Below are positions 25,399 to 36,303 of a stretch of 64,000 nucleotides of DNA, piece by piece. The notes beneath the pieces were generated by a model, which worked only from the letters and a program-made list of their open reading frames with translations, was not told the DNA's origin and ran no database searches. Source of the stretch: Chitinibacter sp. SCUT-21 (lineage in GTDB: Bacteria > Pseudomonadota > Gammaproteobacteria > Burkholderiales > Chitinibacteraceae); contig CP102611.1 of NCBI GenBank assembly GCA_041874755.1, forward strand, positions 1,302,001 to 1,366,000. Direction: 5' to 3'. The translations under genes were made by a program, and so were the position numbers. Every line of letters starts with the position of its first letter. The first letter of the stretch is position 1.

Positions 25399-28300
25399 TG
25401 TGTCACCAGCGTTCCTTCGTCAATCAGCTTTTGCAGCAAATCAGCTTCAGACACGCCGGCGGCAGAACCACCATACAAGACATCAAGCGAGACCCCGATC
25501 AGCTCGATCTTTTCGGTCACCTGCGCACCATTGGGTTTTATACTCAATGTAGTGATACCACCTGACTCGAGTAAGTCAATTTTCAGATCAGCATCTACAC
25601 CCGTTGACACGCCTGAGAGCAAGGTTTTGAGATCAATCTTGTCCTCACCGACTGTAAAGTCGGTGATTTGATCTCGAGCTGGCAACTCGGCACTGCCAAC
25701 ATCTGCAGCAGAAAAAACGAATACATCGGCATCAGCGTTGCCAGTCAACGTATCATTTCCAGCACCGCCAGAAATGGTATCTGTACCAGCACTACCAATA
25801 AACAGGCCATCAACGGCTTCACCGGCCATCACCGCGCCCGCAGGGTCAAATAAACTCACTTTAATACTTTGGCTGGCGCCAGTAGCTGTCACCCCGGCAA
25901 GAGTCGACTCAGGAACCAAAGTCAGCGTGAAATTATTCACTACACCCATACTGGAGAATGTGAGTGATGCAACATCGCTTTGATTCACTAACCAATCGCT
26001 ACCGTCACGCTCACCCGCACTGAGTGCAAAACGATCTGGTAAACCTTGTATACGTAGCAAAGCGCTCTCGCCGGGAGCTGGATTATCCAGCGCCAAATCA
26101 AGTCCTAATGGGACATTGGCTACATCACGCGTAAACAAAATTTCGCCATACTCGCTAGTCAATATCGGAGGAGATGCAACAGGTGTGAGATCAATCGTCA
26201 GATTGAGTGACACTACATCACTATCATCTGTCTGCTCGACACCTCCTACCAGCGCCCGATCATGGCTATACACCCCGATCTCAACATCCAATCGGCCAAA
26301 CGCAGAAGCGCCAGGGAATAGCGTGATCGACTCCAGTACAGACTGTGGAATCAGGCCATCCGCGAGCATCGTATGTGGCACGATCAAATCAGCCTCGAAT
26401 CCACCCGCAACCGCTTTAAATTCAGAAGAGAGCCGTGAATTCGGTCCAACGATACGTCCTGAGAGAATTCCCTCAAGTGCACTGGCATCAGAGCTATCTT
26501 TAATCAGGACGCTAATCCGAATACCCTCGTTACCGTTTGGATTTTCAGTGGTTTCGGCGCCCAGCTTGAGATTGATCGAACTACCTTCAGGACTAGACAG
26601 GCTGCCACTAGGGTGAGTGAGTTGCACCCCATCAGCGATAGGCATTACCTGCACAACAAATGGCGCTGCAACTGCTTTCACATCGGTGACCGCACCACTT
26701 TCTACCGTAGTTGCCACTAACTCAAGAGCTAAATCCCCCGCAAAATTTTTCGGCGGCAACAACCTTAAATTGCCAATATCTGCCGCGGCAAAGCCCCAGC
26801 TATAGGTAACACCACCATCGGTAGAGCCATTATTGGCACACTGTTCTAGTACACCTCCCCGATCAACAAACAAGACCGCATCCGCAGGAAGCCCCGTCAA
26901 CCTTAAAGTCATTGATTCGGTAGAAATATTGCCATTGGTATCAAATAATTGCGCCGACAGCCCAGTCAACGCGATGTAGCTGTCTTCATCACCAATGCTA
27001 TTTTGCGCTGCCACCGTTGCCAAGTCAGTCACGGGCTGCAATAAAATATCAATCGTGGCGGTTACATTTCGAACATGCGTTGCAGGGACTGTGCTAACCC
27101 CAGTTGTCGTGTCGGTAATTTCCAGCGTAACCGGCACTTTAATCACATCACTGACATTCAGCGGTGGGTGAAAAATTACAAGATTAAGTTGAGTTGGATC
27201 ATCCAATACCCATTTCGCACCATCTTGAGTTAAGACCCCGGCCGGAGCGGACAACGTACCTAAACGACCATCGGCAGGAAGCTCAAAAATTAGCTTAGTA
27301 ATTGTTTCTTTACCCTGAGCAGACTCATTGAGTTCATCATTCAATAAACTATTCAGATCAAGTCGAATATTAGTTGCCAAATCTTCACGCCACACGATTT
27401 GGTCCAGCGCACCAATATCGTCAACGCGAGGTTCAACCTCCAAAATCATGGTTTCTGAAGTTTCTTTTACATCACCAGATGGATCGGTGGAGACTTTATA
27501 AATAGGGAAGGAAATACGCCCTGCAAAATCCTCATCTAAGCCTACAATTTGCAAACTCGACAAAGTCGCTGGCGTAAATACATATTCAATAATGGCCTTG
27601 CCCTGCGGGCCAAATTTGTAATGCATGTCTGCCCCAGCTAAGCCCGCGCCATAGGGCAGATCGGATGCCATCACGCGGAAGGTCACCACATCGTTTGCAT
27701 CACCAGCCGCACTGGTATTGATATGACCAGTCGTTGAGATGGGGGGAGTGACACCATCTTCGCTATTATCCATCCCCTCAACTGCATCCACCACCGAGAG
27801 CACAAGCTGACTTACCTCGCTGGCCTCACCCGCAACATGGCCTGTGAACTCCAAGTGGATTTTCGCGGTAACGACTTCAGCATCTACACCATCAAGTACA
27901 CGCACCTTCACCAAAAGATCAATATTGCTCGTTGGATTATCTGCATGCCGCACCACTCGTAAGTTATCCAAAATACTCACGGCCGTATCAATAGTCGATG
28001 CGGATGTTAAATTGCTACCCAACTGCAGCAACCAGTTTCCATGACCATCGTGCAAAGCTCCAGGATAATCGATATACCAACCATCGCCCGCCGGCAATTG
28101 CAGTTCGATTTGATCGATATATTCCGAACCATCAATATCATCTTCGCTAAATGTAATGCCTGAAAGCGTAATGGCCCCTGAGCCGCTATCGGAGTAAGTC
28201 GATAACAAAGACTCAATTCGAGTGAGGATTGGTGAATCAACCGCGGTGTTATCCACTTGCTTCCATACATTCACATTGAGTTGAGTATCAATTAGCGCAG

Positions 28301-31300
28301 TGGCGGTTGCTCCGGTTTCCGACGTATCGGTGATGCTGTATTGGGCGCTCAGCAAGAAATGACCCGAAGCATCTTCTGGCCCCACCCATGTTAAACGGCC
28401 GGCATTGATCAATTGCTCCAACGTCAAGCCATTTTTCGCTGCCAACTGCGCTAGGTCTAAGCCCGCACCTACAGCGAGTATTTGACCATCCCAACGCAAG
28501 CTACCACCTGCATCGCTTTTAATCACAATGCCTGTGATCTTCTCACTGCCATCGATATCACGTAAGCCGGTGAGTCCATCCCACGGAGCCAGCCCTAAAT
28601 TGAGCACGACGGGAATATCTTCGGCCGCTCGCGTATTAATCTCGGTGATGTTGACGGTATCCACCACGGGTAATAGCTCGATATGAATCTGATGAACAAA
28701 CCGAGCGACGTCCCCATCTGGCTCTGTATTTATTTGCGTCAGGCGAGGCTCAAACTGAGCGCCACTGAAGTCTGCTAATGGTTTGAAATAAACCGATGCC
28801 AGTTGCGCCAAGGTCAATTGATAAACAGGAAGCCCATCCTCTGAGCCGACGATCGGCAATAACAATGGGTTACCTGCCGCATCGCTGAGCTGAACAGCCA
28901 ATGGTACATGCGACAATAAGAAAGAAATGGATTCTGTGTTTTGATTGTCTTTTGTCGCAAGCTGGATATTGAGTTGGATTAACTCATCTTCGTTGAAAGT
29001 TCCGCTAATCACCCGACTGGCTTCATCATATGTCCAGCCATGACCATCTGTGACTAATGGTTCATCGGCAATCCCCTTGAGGGCGACCGTTACATTTTTG
29101 GTCGTGATTGCAGTGACAGGGCTTGGCGATAGACCATCTTGTACAGATTCGGTCGCAATCGCCGTAACTGTCAGAGTAAACTTCCCTCCTGCAATATCGT
29201 TCGAACTCCAATCTTCGGCCGGAATTAGCTTCACGCGGCCCGCGGTTAAATCTGTCGCCGAAAAAAGCAGATTTCCACTGGCATCGGGCGTCACGGCAAC
29301 ACCATTCACACTCACGCCCCAGCCAGCAGGACCACGTACGCTAAACGATAATGTCTCAGATCCATCACGATCGGTGAGCGCACTTTGGGTAATTAGCTCA
29401 CGCATATCAATCGGCACATCCTCGGTACCCGCCACATTACGTACCGTTAAGGTCGGTGTATCAGCCGCAGGGATGACATTGATCGTGATGAGTTTGTTAT
29501 TTGAGGCGCTATCGTTATTGTCTTTCTCCGTCGCGGTTGCAATTAGTTCAAAACTGAGCTTTCCTGCGCTACCCGCCTCAGGTATTGCTACCAATGCATG
29601 GACCTGAGCCTCAGTTAGCGACATACCATTAGTTACAACGGTTGAACCTGTTTTTAGTGATAAGCCAGCACTAATGCCATCAATCCGATAGCTCAGTTTT
29701 TCTGAACCGTCGGTATCAAACAAATTGGCATCTAAGATTAACGGTAAGGCTGCGCCATCCTCAGCCGTGTTGTACGTGAATTGCGAATTCGTAGACCATT
29801 CCGGCTCATCAGCACTGCTGGTGACCACTACTTTGCGCGAAGCCTGCACCTGATGATCGGGGCCAACGTCTACCGCAATGGTCGCCGCAGCCTGAATCAC
29901 CGGCTTAGATTGCGGCGAAGCATAGGAAGATTGGGACGTATTCAGTGCCGGTGTGAACGTCAACAAGCCATTCGGACGGACCAAATCATCCGAGCCAATC
30001 GCCAACTGCGCCGCATCGAGATAAGGATTACCGCTTGCATCTACAGACAACAGCACACCATTAAAACGCAGCGTGCCCCCGGCGAGCTTGCCAGCATCAA
30101 AAGTAATCCGAGTAACGGTTTCTCCGTTATCCAAGTCTCCGCGATCAACATAGAGGCTAATCAATTGCACCCGATCTTCAATCGTCGATATCGGCTCAAT
30201 CACTATCTTGCCGTCATTGTCACGCACATCGAGCTTGATAAAACTCTCAACAACATCGCCGTCACCATCGGTTACCCGATAGGTGAGATGATCAATAATA
30301 TCCACCCCACCTAGATTAAATGCGGTATTGGCCTTGACCTCGACACGGCCATCAGACCACATCGTCAGGGCACCATAGCCATTACCTAGGTCGTCCACCA
30401 GAGCAAGATCGACCGAACCATCAGCAGGAATTACATAGGTATTTCCGCGATAGATAATTGATGTGATTGCGCCATCATCAGCACCAAGCAATTGATTGTC
30501 TTGCAGTAGGTTTTCGGAAAGCGATTGCCCCTCTGTGACCTCTGCCTCCACACTTTGAGATACCGGGACATCATCAACCACGCCTACTTGCAGACGCATT
30601 GGTGGGCTCAGGTCTCCATCGACATCCTTCATTCGTACATCGAACAGCACGTCGAGGGTGTTCTTACCATCCCCTGCGGGATGGTCAAGGGGGCCAAGCA
30701 GCTCAAAATCCACTTCCCCATTGCTCTTCAAACGAGCACGGAAGACCGAGTTGCCCGCCGCATCCTGCGCCATCCACCAACCATCCACCCCAACTGCCGT
30801 TGCTATTGAGACCGCTCGGCCACCGCTTGTCAAAGTACTAACGAGCGTAAATTCGGCATTGGTCGTCGCATCACTCCCCTTGAGCCCCAAAATGACCCCA
30901 GTATCGATTGTGCCCACATTGGTTTGCAAACCATCCTCATCCACCAGCAAGGGGGGTAAATCCACCAAAATCGGGTCACGCCCATCATGAATGGTGACTC
31001 GAACCTGCCCCACCCCCAGAGAGCCATCACTATCGAGCAGATAAATTGGTACGGCCAAAACGATGGCATCAGAGCTGGCCACACCGGGCAGGTGATCCAA
31101 AGCGCCGTACAATTCAGCGGTAACGATCACTTTGCTCGTTTGATCAATCGGAGAACTCACGGGCTCAGTGATAATGAGACGAATGACCTCAACGCGTGTA
31201 CTTGAGAGCACTGCCGAAATGCTGCCGTCGCCATTCATACGCCAAATCAGCGCAACCCCCGCTTGCGTTAGGGGCACGCCACTATCATTGCAAACCGCAA

Positions 31301-34300
31301 GACCATCTTCGATGCCAAACCCCGCATCAATCACAGGATCTTGGGCTGCACTCACCTCTAGACTGACCGATTGTTTAGTGACCCACGCCTGGCCTAAAGC
31401 CACAGGGTGCTCGCCCAGTTCCAGCTCAACATTGCCAACGGTAGGATTTGCACCATCATGCACTTTGATATCCAACGGCACCGCGGTGGTGTCGTGATCA
31501 AAATCTTCGATATCAACCACAATAGGCACAGCAATAAATGCTTGATGCTGCAGCCCGATTAACTGATCTAAAGCCGCCAATAATGTAAATTGATAGTTCA
31601 CAGTGGAGCCCGTTTCTGCGGCTAGGCTACCTATCAATTGAACTGTAAAAATCTCTTCGCGAATTGAGCCATTCAGCGTAAATCCGCGCAAGGTAAGCCC
31701 ATCGCCAGATAGCTCAAACTGCACACGCAAGCCGTTGCTATATAATTCCGGCTGGAGAGAAGCTTCAGCAAAAGCCATCGATCTGATTGAGTCCGAGCCA
31801 ATCGCTATCGCCAAGGTGCCAGTCGCATTCTGAGCCTCGGGTAACGCCGTCTCACTGACTTCAACACCTTGCGTGCAACTAGCACTTGGATTAGCTCCAT
31901 CATTCAGGGCAACGCTAAACAAGCCTGTTCGTGTTGGGGTACCATCCGAGTCCAACGCTTGTACCGGCAGGACTAAAGTAAAACTTTCTCGTCCAATATG
32001 ATCGATAGGACGTAACCAGGTGATTTTGCCGTTCGCAGCCAAATCCCCATTTGCCTCAACCGTTGCTGACAACGCCAAGGTCATAACAATCGCGCCCGCA
32101 GCTTTTGCAACAATCGTATTGGGCCCCGCAAATTCGTATGCAAGATTAACTCCGCCACTTTTCAGGCCTAGCGCCGTTAAATCAACCAGTAGTGAACCTA
32201 AAGGGTCGGCAAACTGGAGCGTGCTAGGATCCAAATTATCCGACCCCGCCGTAACAGTGAACGCATAATTGCTTTCTTTCGGCGTACCAAATTGTGCTTC
32301 AGTAAAGCTACCCGCTGCGTCAGACAAACTACCGGGCTCTCCATCCAGCACCGTAATATTGACCTTGGCCAACGAAACATCACCATCGGCGTCCTTCGCG
32401 GCATAATGGAACGATACAATTTGATCGATCTGATGATCTAAATTGCGATGAGCGACGAAGCTCCAGCTACCATCCGAGCCGATCGTGAGGTTGCCTTGCA
32501 CAAACGGGATCAGCGATGGGGTGCCTGGATTGACCGCATAGCGCGTACCACCACTCACCGTACCATCCGAGTTAACGGTTCCACCAACAATAATTTCGTA
32601 AACGCTAAACGGCGGTTCCGTCGAAATATCATTGGCCAAGACAGTCCCAGAAGTTGAGTCACCTTCGAGAACCGTTGCAAAATCATCCACCGAGAAGGGC
32701 TCAGCATCGCCAATGCCGAATGACACTTTAGCGAGAATGGTGTCGGTATCACTTGCGCCATGGTAGGTTTCGTTCTGCGTCATCTCGACGTTGACATAAT
32801 TCACCAACAGCGGTGCTCCGGCAGCATCATCAACCGGGTGCATTAACTCCGCTTTAATCGAAACGCCCTGCAACACCAAGCGCAGAACAATTTCACCATC
32901 GGAACGCGTGAGAGTCAGTGTTTGACCATCGGGAGCCAGCGCCAAAGTCGTCGCCATGCCTTGCGAAGTAATGCCATTGAGTTGTGTTTGGTCAGCTGCA
33001 AAACGAATCGCATTGGCGCCAGTCACTCGAAGCAGCGATGTATCCTCGGCCACCTGATCCAAGGCAAGCTGATCTTCACTCAGATACAGCACTTCCGACA
33101 TAGCAATGCTTGGGGTCTCATCACTAGCACTATTGCCAGCTAAGTCTTGCACAGCAGCCTGCAGCGTCCAATCTCTGACGACGTCCAAGCCACTGCGATC
33201 GATTGCTGCCGTCCAGCGCCCAGCAGCAACAAGGCCAGTGAAGGATTTGCTCGTGATTCCATCCGATAAGGTGACGGTCACTGTTTGACCATCTTCGACT
33301 TGGAAAACAGAGCCCTTAATCTCATGAATCAGGCCCGCCTTGATCGCCCAAACATCAATACCTTGATCGCCGGAAGTGGCAATATCGTAATCAGTATCAA
33401 TATCGATAAATGCTGAGCGATCTATCGCGGCAAGATCGCTTGCAGTTGCAGGATTCCCAGCCCGATCCTCGGTCCAAGCTTCAACGCGCAACTGCCCCTC
33501 GGCCAACGAAGCAAAGTCAAAAACATTACTCGTCCAGAGACCACCCGCAATAACAATCCCTTCTTGTGTAATGGTTTTATTATTGCTGTCGGTAATGACG
33601 ATCCGAACAGTCTGGCCATCCTCAACATCGATAACAGAACCACTAACACGCCCGGTTGATTGCTCGGCAAAGCTGTATATATCATCACCGCCTTCATTCA
33701 CAAAACGAACGGTAATTTGCGCCTGCGTATCTTTTATCAGCGTTTCTGCCATTACCGCAGGATTGCCAGCATAATCGGTCGCAGCACTTTGAATGCTAAT
33801 GACCCCATCACTGAGTGTGGACACATCCAATCCCACCAAGCGCCACTGGCCATCGGCCTCAATCGTGGCAGTTCCTGCGACCTCTACACCATTCACATCG
33901 CGCAACACCACCGACACAATACGACCGGCCTCAATATGTGCTGCCTGACCAGTTAATGACAACGCTGAAACTTCAAATTGATTAATCACGGGGCCAGCAT
34001 TGCTGCTTGTCGCGGGCAGAATATCCGCTAAGGTATCGTGAATGATCGTATCGCTTGCGCTAGCCCTGTTGCCTGCAAGATCGGAAACAAGCGCATCGAC
34101 CGTCAACACCCCTTCGGCTAACCCTGCAAGTTGCAGCGTTGAAACGGAATAGGTACCGCCACTGACGATCGCCGACAAAATCCGGCTCGCCCCGATCGAA
34201 TCGGTCACGGTTAAGGTGACTATTTGCCCATCCTCAATCCCGTTCACGGTTCCCCGAATCACGGTTTGATCGTCTTCAAGCCGATTTAAATATTCAGGAT

Positions 34301-36029
34301 ACCGCCCCTCATGAACGTAACTATCGACAAATTCAACCGTAATTGTGCCGTAGGTATCTTTGTAAAATTGAGCCGTTGCTGTTGCCAGATTGCCCGCATA
34401 GTCAGTACCGCTTGCGGTAAGAGTGAGCTGGCCTTCTTGAAGTACACTCAGATCCACATTTGGCCACAGCCAACTTCCATCAGGGGCAACAATGACTTTC
34501 CCTGAGAGGGTTACAAGCCCATCGCTCAGGTTTAAAGCGATTTCACGACCGGGTTCAATATCGATAACTCGCCCAGTGAATATCACCGCAGTTTGCTCGG
34601 CCAGACTGATTCCCTGCCCCTGATTACTCGCTAAATCAATAACTTGAGCGACAGGATCATAAACAATCGTATCGTTTGCTAGCGCGGTATTACCAGCTAG
34701 GTCAGTCACACTGGCCTGCAGGCTTAACACGCCAGGCGCTAACGACGAAAAATCAGCCCCCTCTACACGCCAACTGCCTCCTTGCCAATCGCCGTTCACA
34801 TCCTGAACTGCACCCGCAGTCACGGCGGTAAAAGTCAAAATTCGCCCCGCCGCATCAGTCACGGTTAGCGTCACAGTCCGACCATTTTCTACATCATTGA
34901 TCGTGCCAAACAATGCCTCGCCACGGCCTTCAACTGCATTAAGTAGCTCAGGATAAGCCCCCTCGTGGATATAGTCATCTGCAAAAGTCGCAGTTACCAA
35001 GGCACCACTTTCTCGGTACAAAGTCGCGGTGTTTTGTGCTGGATTACCCGCAAGATCGACCGTCGAAGCGATCACGGTGACAGGACCATCCACAAAGTGC
35101 GAGAGATCGAGAACTCCCGTGCTCCATCCCCCATTCACAATCAACAAACCTGTGAGCCTAATGACTTGACCAGAGGCATCTTGCACCGTGACATCCACGC
35201 GCTGACCATCTTGTACATGCGTCACAGACCCAGCAATCTCGGTGTTACGGCTTTCGTCCGTCGCGATATAAATATCGCCACCTTGCTGGGTTAACATTAC
35301 CGGAGAGACTTCTGCCAAGGTATCTTTTACGCTGTCATCAATCGCGCTCACCACATTGCCATAAGGGTCAGCGGCCGTAGCCTTTACCCGAATCGGACCT
35401 TCGGCCAGACGAGATAAATCCACATCATTAAGCTGGTAATAACCGCCTAAATCGTAGGTGGTCAGAATAAGCTGACGGCCTTCGATGTCAGTGAGCACCA
35501 AAGTAATCAGCTGCCCCACCAATAATTCGCTCGTGGTCCCAGATAAGTCCACTTGCGGTGTTTCGCGGCGATTAATCCAACCATCGCCGCCATCGGCGAT
35601 TTTGACCGTAATGGTCGCGTTGTCAGGGATCAGATCAGCTGGAATTGCATTTTGTTGTACTACATCAAGATCAATAGGCTGCTCTAAATGGCGCGTTTGA
35701 TAACCCGAATCAGCAATCGTTTCATCCGCAGTTCGTTCGATCAAAGCCACAATACTTGCCAGATTGCTGGTACTCAATACTGGAGGCGTATTGCTGCTAG
35801 GATTAGATCGACTTGATGAATTAGCTCGGACCGCAGCTTCTGCCTCAACCTTTGCCGCGCCTTCTGGGCTGAGCTTGGCAAGCTCGGCACCATAATCAAT
35901 ATCAATGATCCGCGCATTGACTGGCAATGGCTCATTGTCACCAACTAGCTCCAGCACCCCCTCCGGCAACAGGCGCCATAGTTGATCGCCAATTAGCAAA
36001 TAAATTACGCCACTTTCGAGTTGTGCCAT
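25395..36029 (-). CDS. Giant RTX-type surface adhesin, type I secreted (~3544 residues)
   Basis: No signal peptide; the N-terminus (MAQLESGVIYLLIGDQLWRL) starts at an ATG with GGTGG five bases before; a GTG nine bases upstream is the alternative. Residues ~130-980 hold eight Ig-like modules of about 105 residues, each with a D-x-AGN-like motif. Residues ~1000-1900 resemble T1SS-143 repeats (three VxDG-A/R-N/D-P endings). About seven cadherin-like modules with internal ED follow. The end has one short RTX block (GGAGNDTLTG, about residue 3420), a 'RDQITDFTVGEDKIDL' segment and a hydrophobic tail like the VCA0849 C-terminal target. It is followed by its own exporter. Function: attachment or biofilm, by analogy with LapA/Bap. 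No clear LapG-type TAAG cleavage site was found. Confidence 0.92.
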   Translation of the reverse strand: MAQLESGVIYLLIGDQLWRLLPEGVLELVGDNEPLPVNARIIDIDYGAELAKLSPEGAAKVEAEAAVRANSSSRSNPSSNTPPVLSTSNLASIVALIERTADETIADSGYQTRHLEQPIDLDVVQQNAIPADLIPDNATITVKIADGGDGWINRRETPQVDLSGTTSELLVGQLITLVLTDIEGRQLILTTYDLGGYYQLNDVDLSRLAEGPIRVKATAADPYGNVVSAIDDSVKDTLAEVSPVMLTQQGGDIYIATDESRNTEIAGSVTHVQDGQRVDVTVQDASGQVIRLTGLLIVNGGWSTGVLDLSHFVDGPVTVIASTVDLAGNPAQNTATLYRESGALVTATFADDYIHEGAYPELLNAVEGRGEALFGTINDVENGRTVTLTVTDAAGRILTFTAVTAGAVQDVNGDWQGGSWRVEGADFSSLAPGVLSLQASVTDLAGNTALANDTIVYDPVAQVIDLASNQGQGISLAEQTAVIFTGRVIDIEPGREIALNLSDGLVTLSGKVIVAPDGSWLWPNVDLSVLQEGQLTLTASGTDYAGNLATATAQFYKDTYGTITVEFVDSYVHEGRYPEYLNRLEDDQTVIRGTVNGIEDGQIVTLTVTDSIGASRILSAIVSGGTYSVSTLQLAGLAEGVLTVDALVSDLAGNRASASDTIIHDTLADILPATSSNAGPVINQFEVSALSLTGQAAHIEAGRIVSVVLRDVNGVEVAGTATIEADGQWRLVGLDVSTLSDGVISIQSAATDYAGNPAVMAETLIKDTQAQITVRFVNEGGDDIYSFAEQSTGRVSGSVIDVEDGQTVRIVITDSNNKTITQEGIVIAGGLWTSNVFDFASLAEGQLRVEAWTEDRAGNPATASDLAAIDRSAFIDIDTDYDIATSGDQGIDVWAIKAGLIHEIKGSVFQVEDGQTVTVTLSDGITSKSFTGLVAAGRWTAAIDRSGLDVVRDWTLQAAVQDLAGNSASDETPSIAMSEVLYLSEDQLALDQVAEDTSLLRVTGANAIRFAADQTQLNGITSQGMATTLALAPDGQTLTLTRSDGEIVLRLVLQGVSIKAELMHPVDDAAGAPLLVNYVNVEMTQNETYHGASDTDTILAKVSFGIGDAEPFSVDDFATVLEGDSTSGTVLANDISTEPPFSVYEIIVGGTVNSDGTVSGGTRYAVNPGTPSLIPFVQGNLTIGSDGSWSFVAHRNLDHQIDQIVSFHYAAKDADGDVSLAKVNITVLDGEPGSLSDAAGSFTEAQFGTPKESNYAFTVTAGSDNLDPSTLQFADPLGSLLVDLTALGLKSGGVNLAYEFAGPNTIVAKAAGAIVMTLALSATVEANGDLAANGKITWLRPIDHIGRESFTLVLPVQALDSDGTPTRTGLFSVALNDGANPSASCTQGVEVSETALPEAQNATGTLAIAIGSDSIRSMAFAEASLQPELYSNGLRVQFELSGDGLTLRGFTLNGSIREEIFTVQLIGSLAAETGSTVNYQFTLLAALDQLIGLQHQAFIAVPIVVDIEDFDHDTTAVPLDIKVHDGANPTVGNVELELGEHPVALGQAWVTKQSVSLEVSAAQDPVIDAGFGIEDGLAVCNDSGVPLTQAGVALIWRMNGDGSISAVLSSTRVEVIRLIITEPVSSPIDQTSKVIVTAELYGALDHLPGVASSDAIVLAVPIYLLDSDGSLGVGQVRVTIHDGRDPILVDLPPLLVDEDGLQTNVGTIDTGVILGLKGSDATTNAEFTLVSTLTSGGRAVSIATAVGVDGWWMAQDAAGNSVFRARLKSNGEVDFELLGPLDHPAGDGKNTLDVLFDVRMKDVDGDLSPPMRLQVGVVDDVPVSQSVEAEVTEGQSLSENLLQDNQLLGADDGAITSIIYRGNTYVIPADGSVDLALVDDLGNGYGALTMWSDGRVEVKANTAFNLGGVDIIDHLTYRVTDGDGDVVESFIKLDVRDNDGKIVIEPISTIEDRVQLISLYVDRGDLDNGETVTRITFDAGKLAGGTLRFNGVLLSVDASGNPYLDAAQLAIGSDDLVRPNGLLTFTPALNTSQSSYASPQSKPVIQAAATIAVDVGPDHQVQASRKVVVTSSADEPEWSTNSQFTYNTAEDGAALPLILDANLFDTDGSEKLSYRIDGISAGLSLKTGSTVVTNGMSLTEAQVHALVAIPEAGSAGKLSFELIATATEKDNNDSASNNKLITINVIPAADTPTLTVRNVAGTEDVPIDMRELITQSALTDRDGSETLSFSVRGPAGWGVSVNGVAVTPDASGNLLFSATDLTAGRVKLIPAEDWSSNDIAGGKFTLTVTAIATESVQDGLSPSPVTAITTKNVTVALKGIADEPLVTDGHGWTYDEASRVISGTFNEDELIQLNIQLATKDNQNTESISFLLSHVPLAVQLSDAAGNPLLLPIVGSEDGLPVYQLTLAQLASVYFKPLADFSGAQFEPRLTQINTEPDGDVARFVHQIHIELLPVVDTVNITEINTRAAEDIPVVLNLGLAPWDGLTGLRDIDGSEKITGIVIKSDAGGSLRWDGQILAVGAGLDLAQLAAKNGLTLEQLINAGRLTWVGPEDASGHFLLSAQYSITDTSETGATATALIDTQLNVNVWKQVDNTAVDSPILTRIESLLSTYSDSGSGAITLSGITFSEDDIDGSEYIDQIELQLPAGDGWYIDYPGALHDGHGNWLLQLGSNLTSASTIDTAVSILDNLRVVRHADNPTSNIDLLVKVRVLDGVDAEVVTAKIHLEFTGHVAGEASEVSQLVLSVVDAVEGMDNSEDGVTPPISTTGHINTSAAGDANDVVTFRVMASDLPYGAGLAGADMHYKFGPQGKAIIEYVFTPATLSSLQIVGLDEDFAGRISFPIYKVSTDPSGDVKETSETMILEVEPRVDDIGALDQIVWREDLATNIRLDLNSLLNDELNESAQGKETITKLIFELPADGRLGTLSAPAGVLTQDGAKWVLDDPTQLNLVIFHPPLNVSDVIKVPVTLEITDTTTGVSTVPATHVRNVTATIDILLQPVTDLATVAAQNSIGDEDSYIALTGLSAQLFDTNGNISTESMTLRLTGLPADAVLFVDRGGVLEQCANNGSTDGGVTYSWGFAAADIGNLRLLPPKNFAGDLALELVATTVESGAVTDVKAVAAPFVVQVMPIADGVQLTHPSGSLSSPEGSSINLKLGAETTENPNGNEGIRISVLIKDSSDASALEGILSGRIVGPNSRLSSEFKAVAGGFEADLIVPHTMLADGLIPQSVLESITLFPGASAFGRLDVEIGVYSHDRALVGGVEQTDDSDVVSLNLTIDLTPVASPPILTSEYGEILFTRDVANVPLGLDLALDNPAPGESALLRIQGLPDRFALSAGERDGSDWLVNQSDVASLTFSSMGVVNNFTLTLVPESTLAGVTATGASQSIKVSLFDPAGAVMAGEAVDGLFIGSAGTDTISGGAGNDTLTGNADADVFVFSAADVGSAELPARDQITDFTVGEDKIDLKTLLSGVSTGVDADLKIDLLESGGITTLSIKPNGAQVTEKIELIGVSLDVLYGGSAAGVSEADLLQKLIDEGTLVTQ
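33101..35651 (-). repeat. Eight Ig-like modules of the adhesin (~105-residue period)
   Basis: D-x-AGN-type motifs are at about residues 224 (DPYGN), 328, 446, 546, 653, 755, 858 and 965 of the longest reading, spacing 100-118. Modules begin with an E-x-G/DGQ-V-T-V-T-V-D strand pattern ('DVEDGQTVRIVITD'). They are diverged at the DNA level, so recent slippage is unlikely. Confidence 0.8.
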
Positions 36030-36040
36030 CAGGACCACCT

Positions 36041-36074
36041 GTTACAAGCAATATATTCTTTCCAAGCCTGTAAC
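36041..36074 (-). promoter_or_regulatory. Possible adhesin promoter flanked by an inverted repeat
   Basis: GTTACAAGC (36041-36049) and GCCTGTAAC (36066-36074) are imperfect complements (8 of 9) and enclose a minus-strand TATATT -10-like element. TTGTTA lies 15 bases before it. This is 12-45 bases before the adhesin ATG and could be an operator. The rest of the gap to 36248 shows no gene. Confidence 0.4.
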
Positions 36075-36248
36075 AATACAAGATGACGTTTTCATGTTAA
36101 CTAGGGAAATCCCTTACTTTTACTTAAAAATTCCAAGAAAATTTTGTCAGATTGCAAACAAGGTAATCACTATGATTTAGCACACATCCACTATCACACC
36201 CGCAGTACACCTTACACAGCTAAGCTCACCATTTTGCTGGTCGATAAT

Positions 36249-36279
36249 AAAAAAAAGCCTTGGTGAACCCCAAGGCTTT
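36249..36279 (-). terminator. Intrinsic terminator after the 69-residue gene
   Basis: On the minus strand AAAGCCTTGG and CCAAGGCTTT pair with a six-base loop, then a run of eight T. It lies 25 bases after the stop of the small gene and insulates it from the adhesin promoter. Confidence 0.9.
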
Positions 36280-36303
36280 GCTAAATCGTTTAAATCAAAA
36301 TTA

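Noticed and set aside
25395..25800. Classical multi-repeat RTX toxin
   Set aside because: Only one or two GGxGxDxLx units and no toxin or acylation region; the bulk is adhesion-type modules.
26116..34505. Many plus-strand open frames opposite the adhesin
   Set aside because: Shadow frames of one continuous 3.5-kilo-residue coding sequence; no ribosome sites or family motifs.
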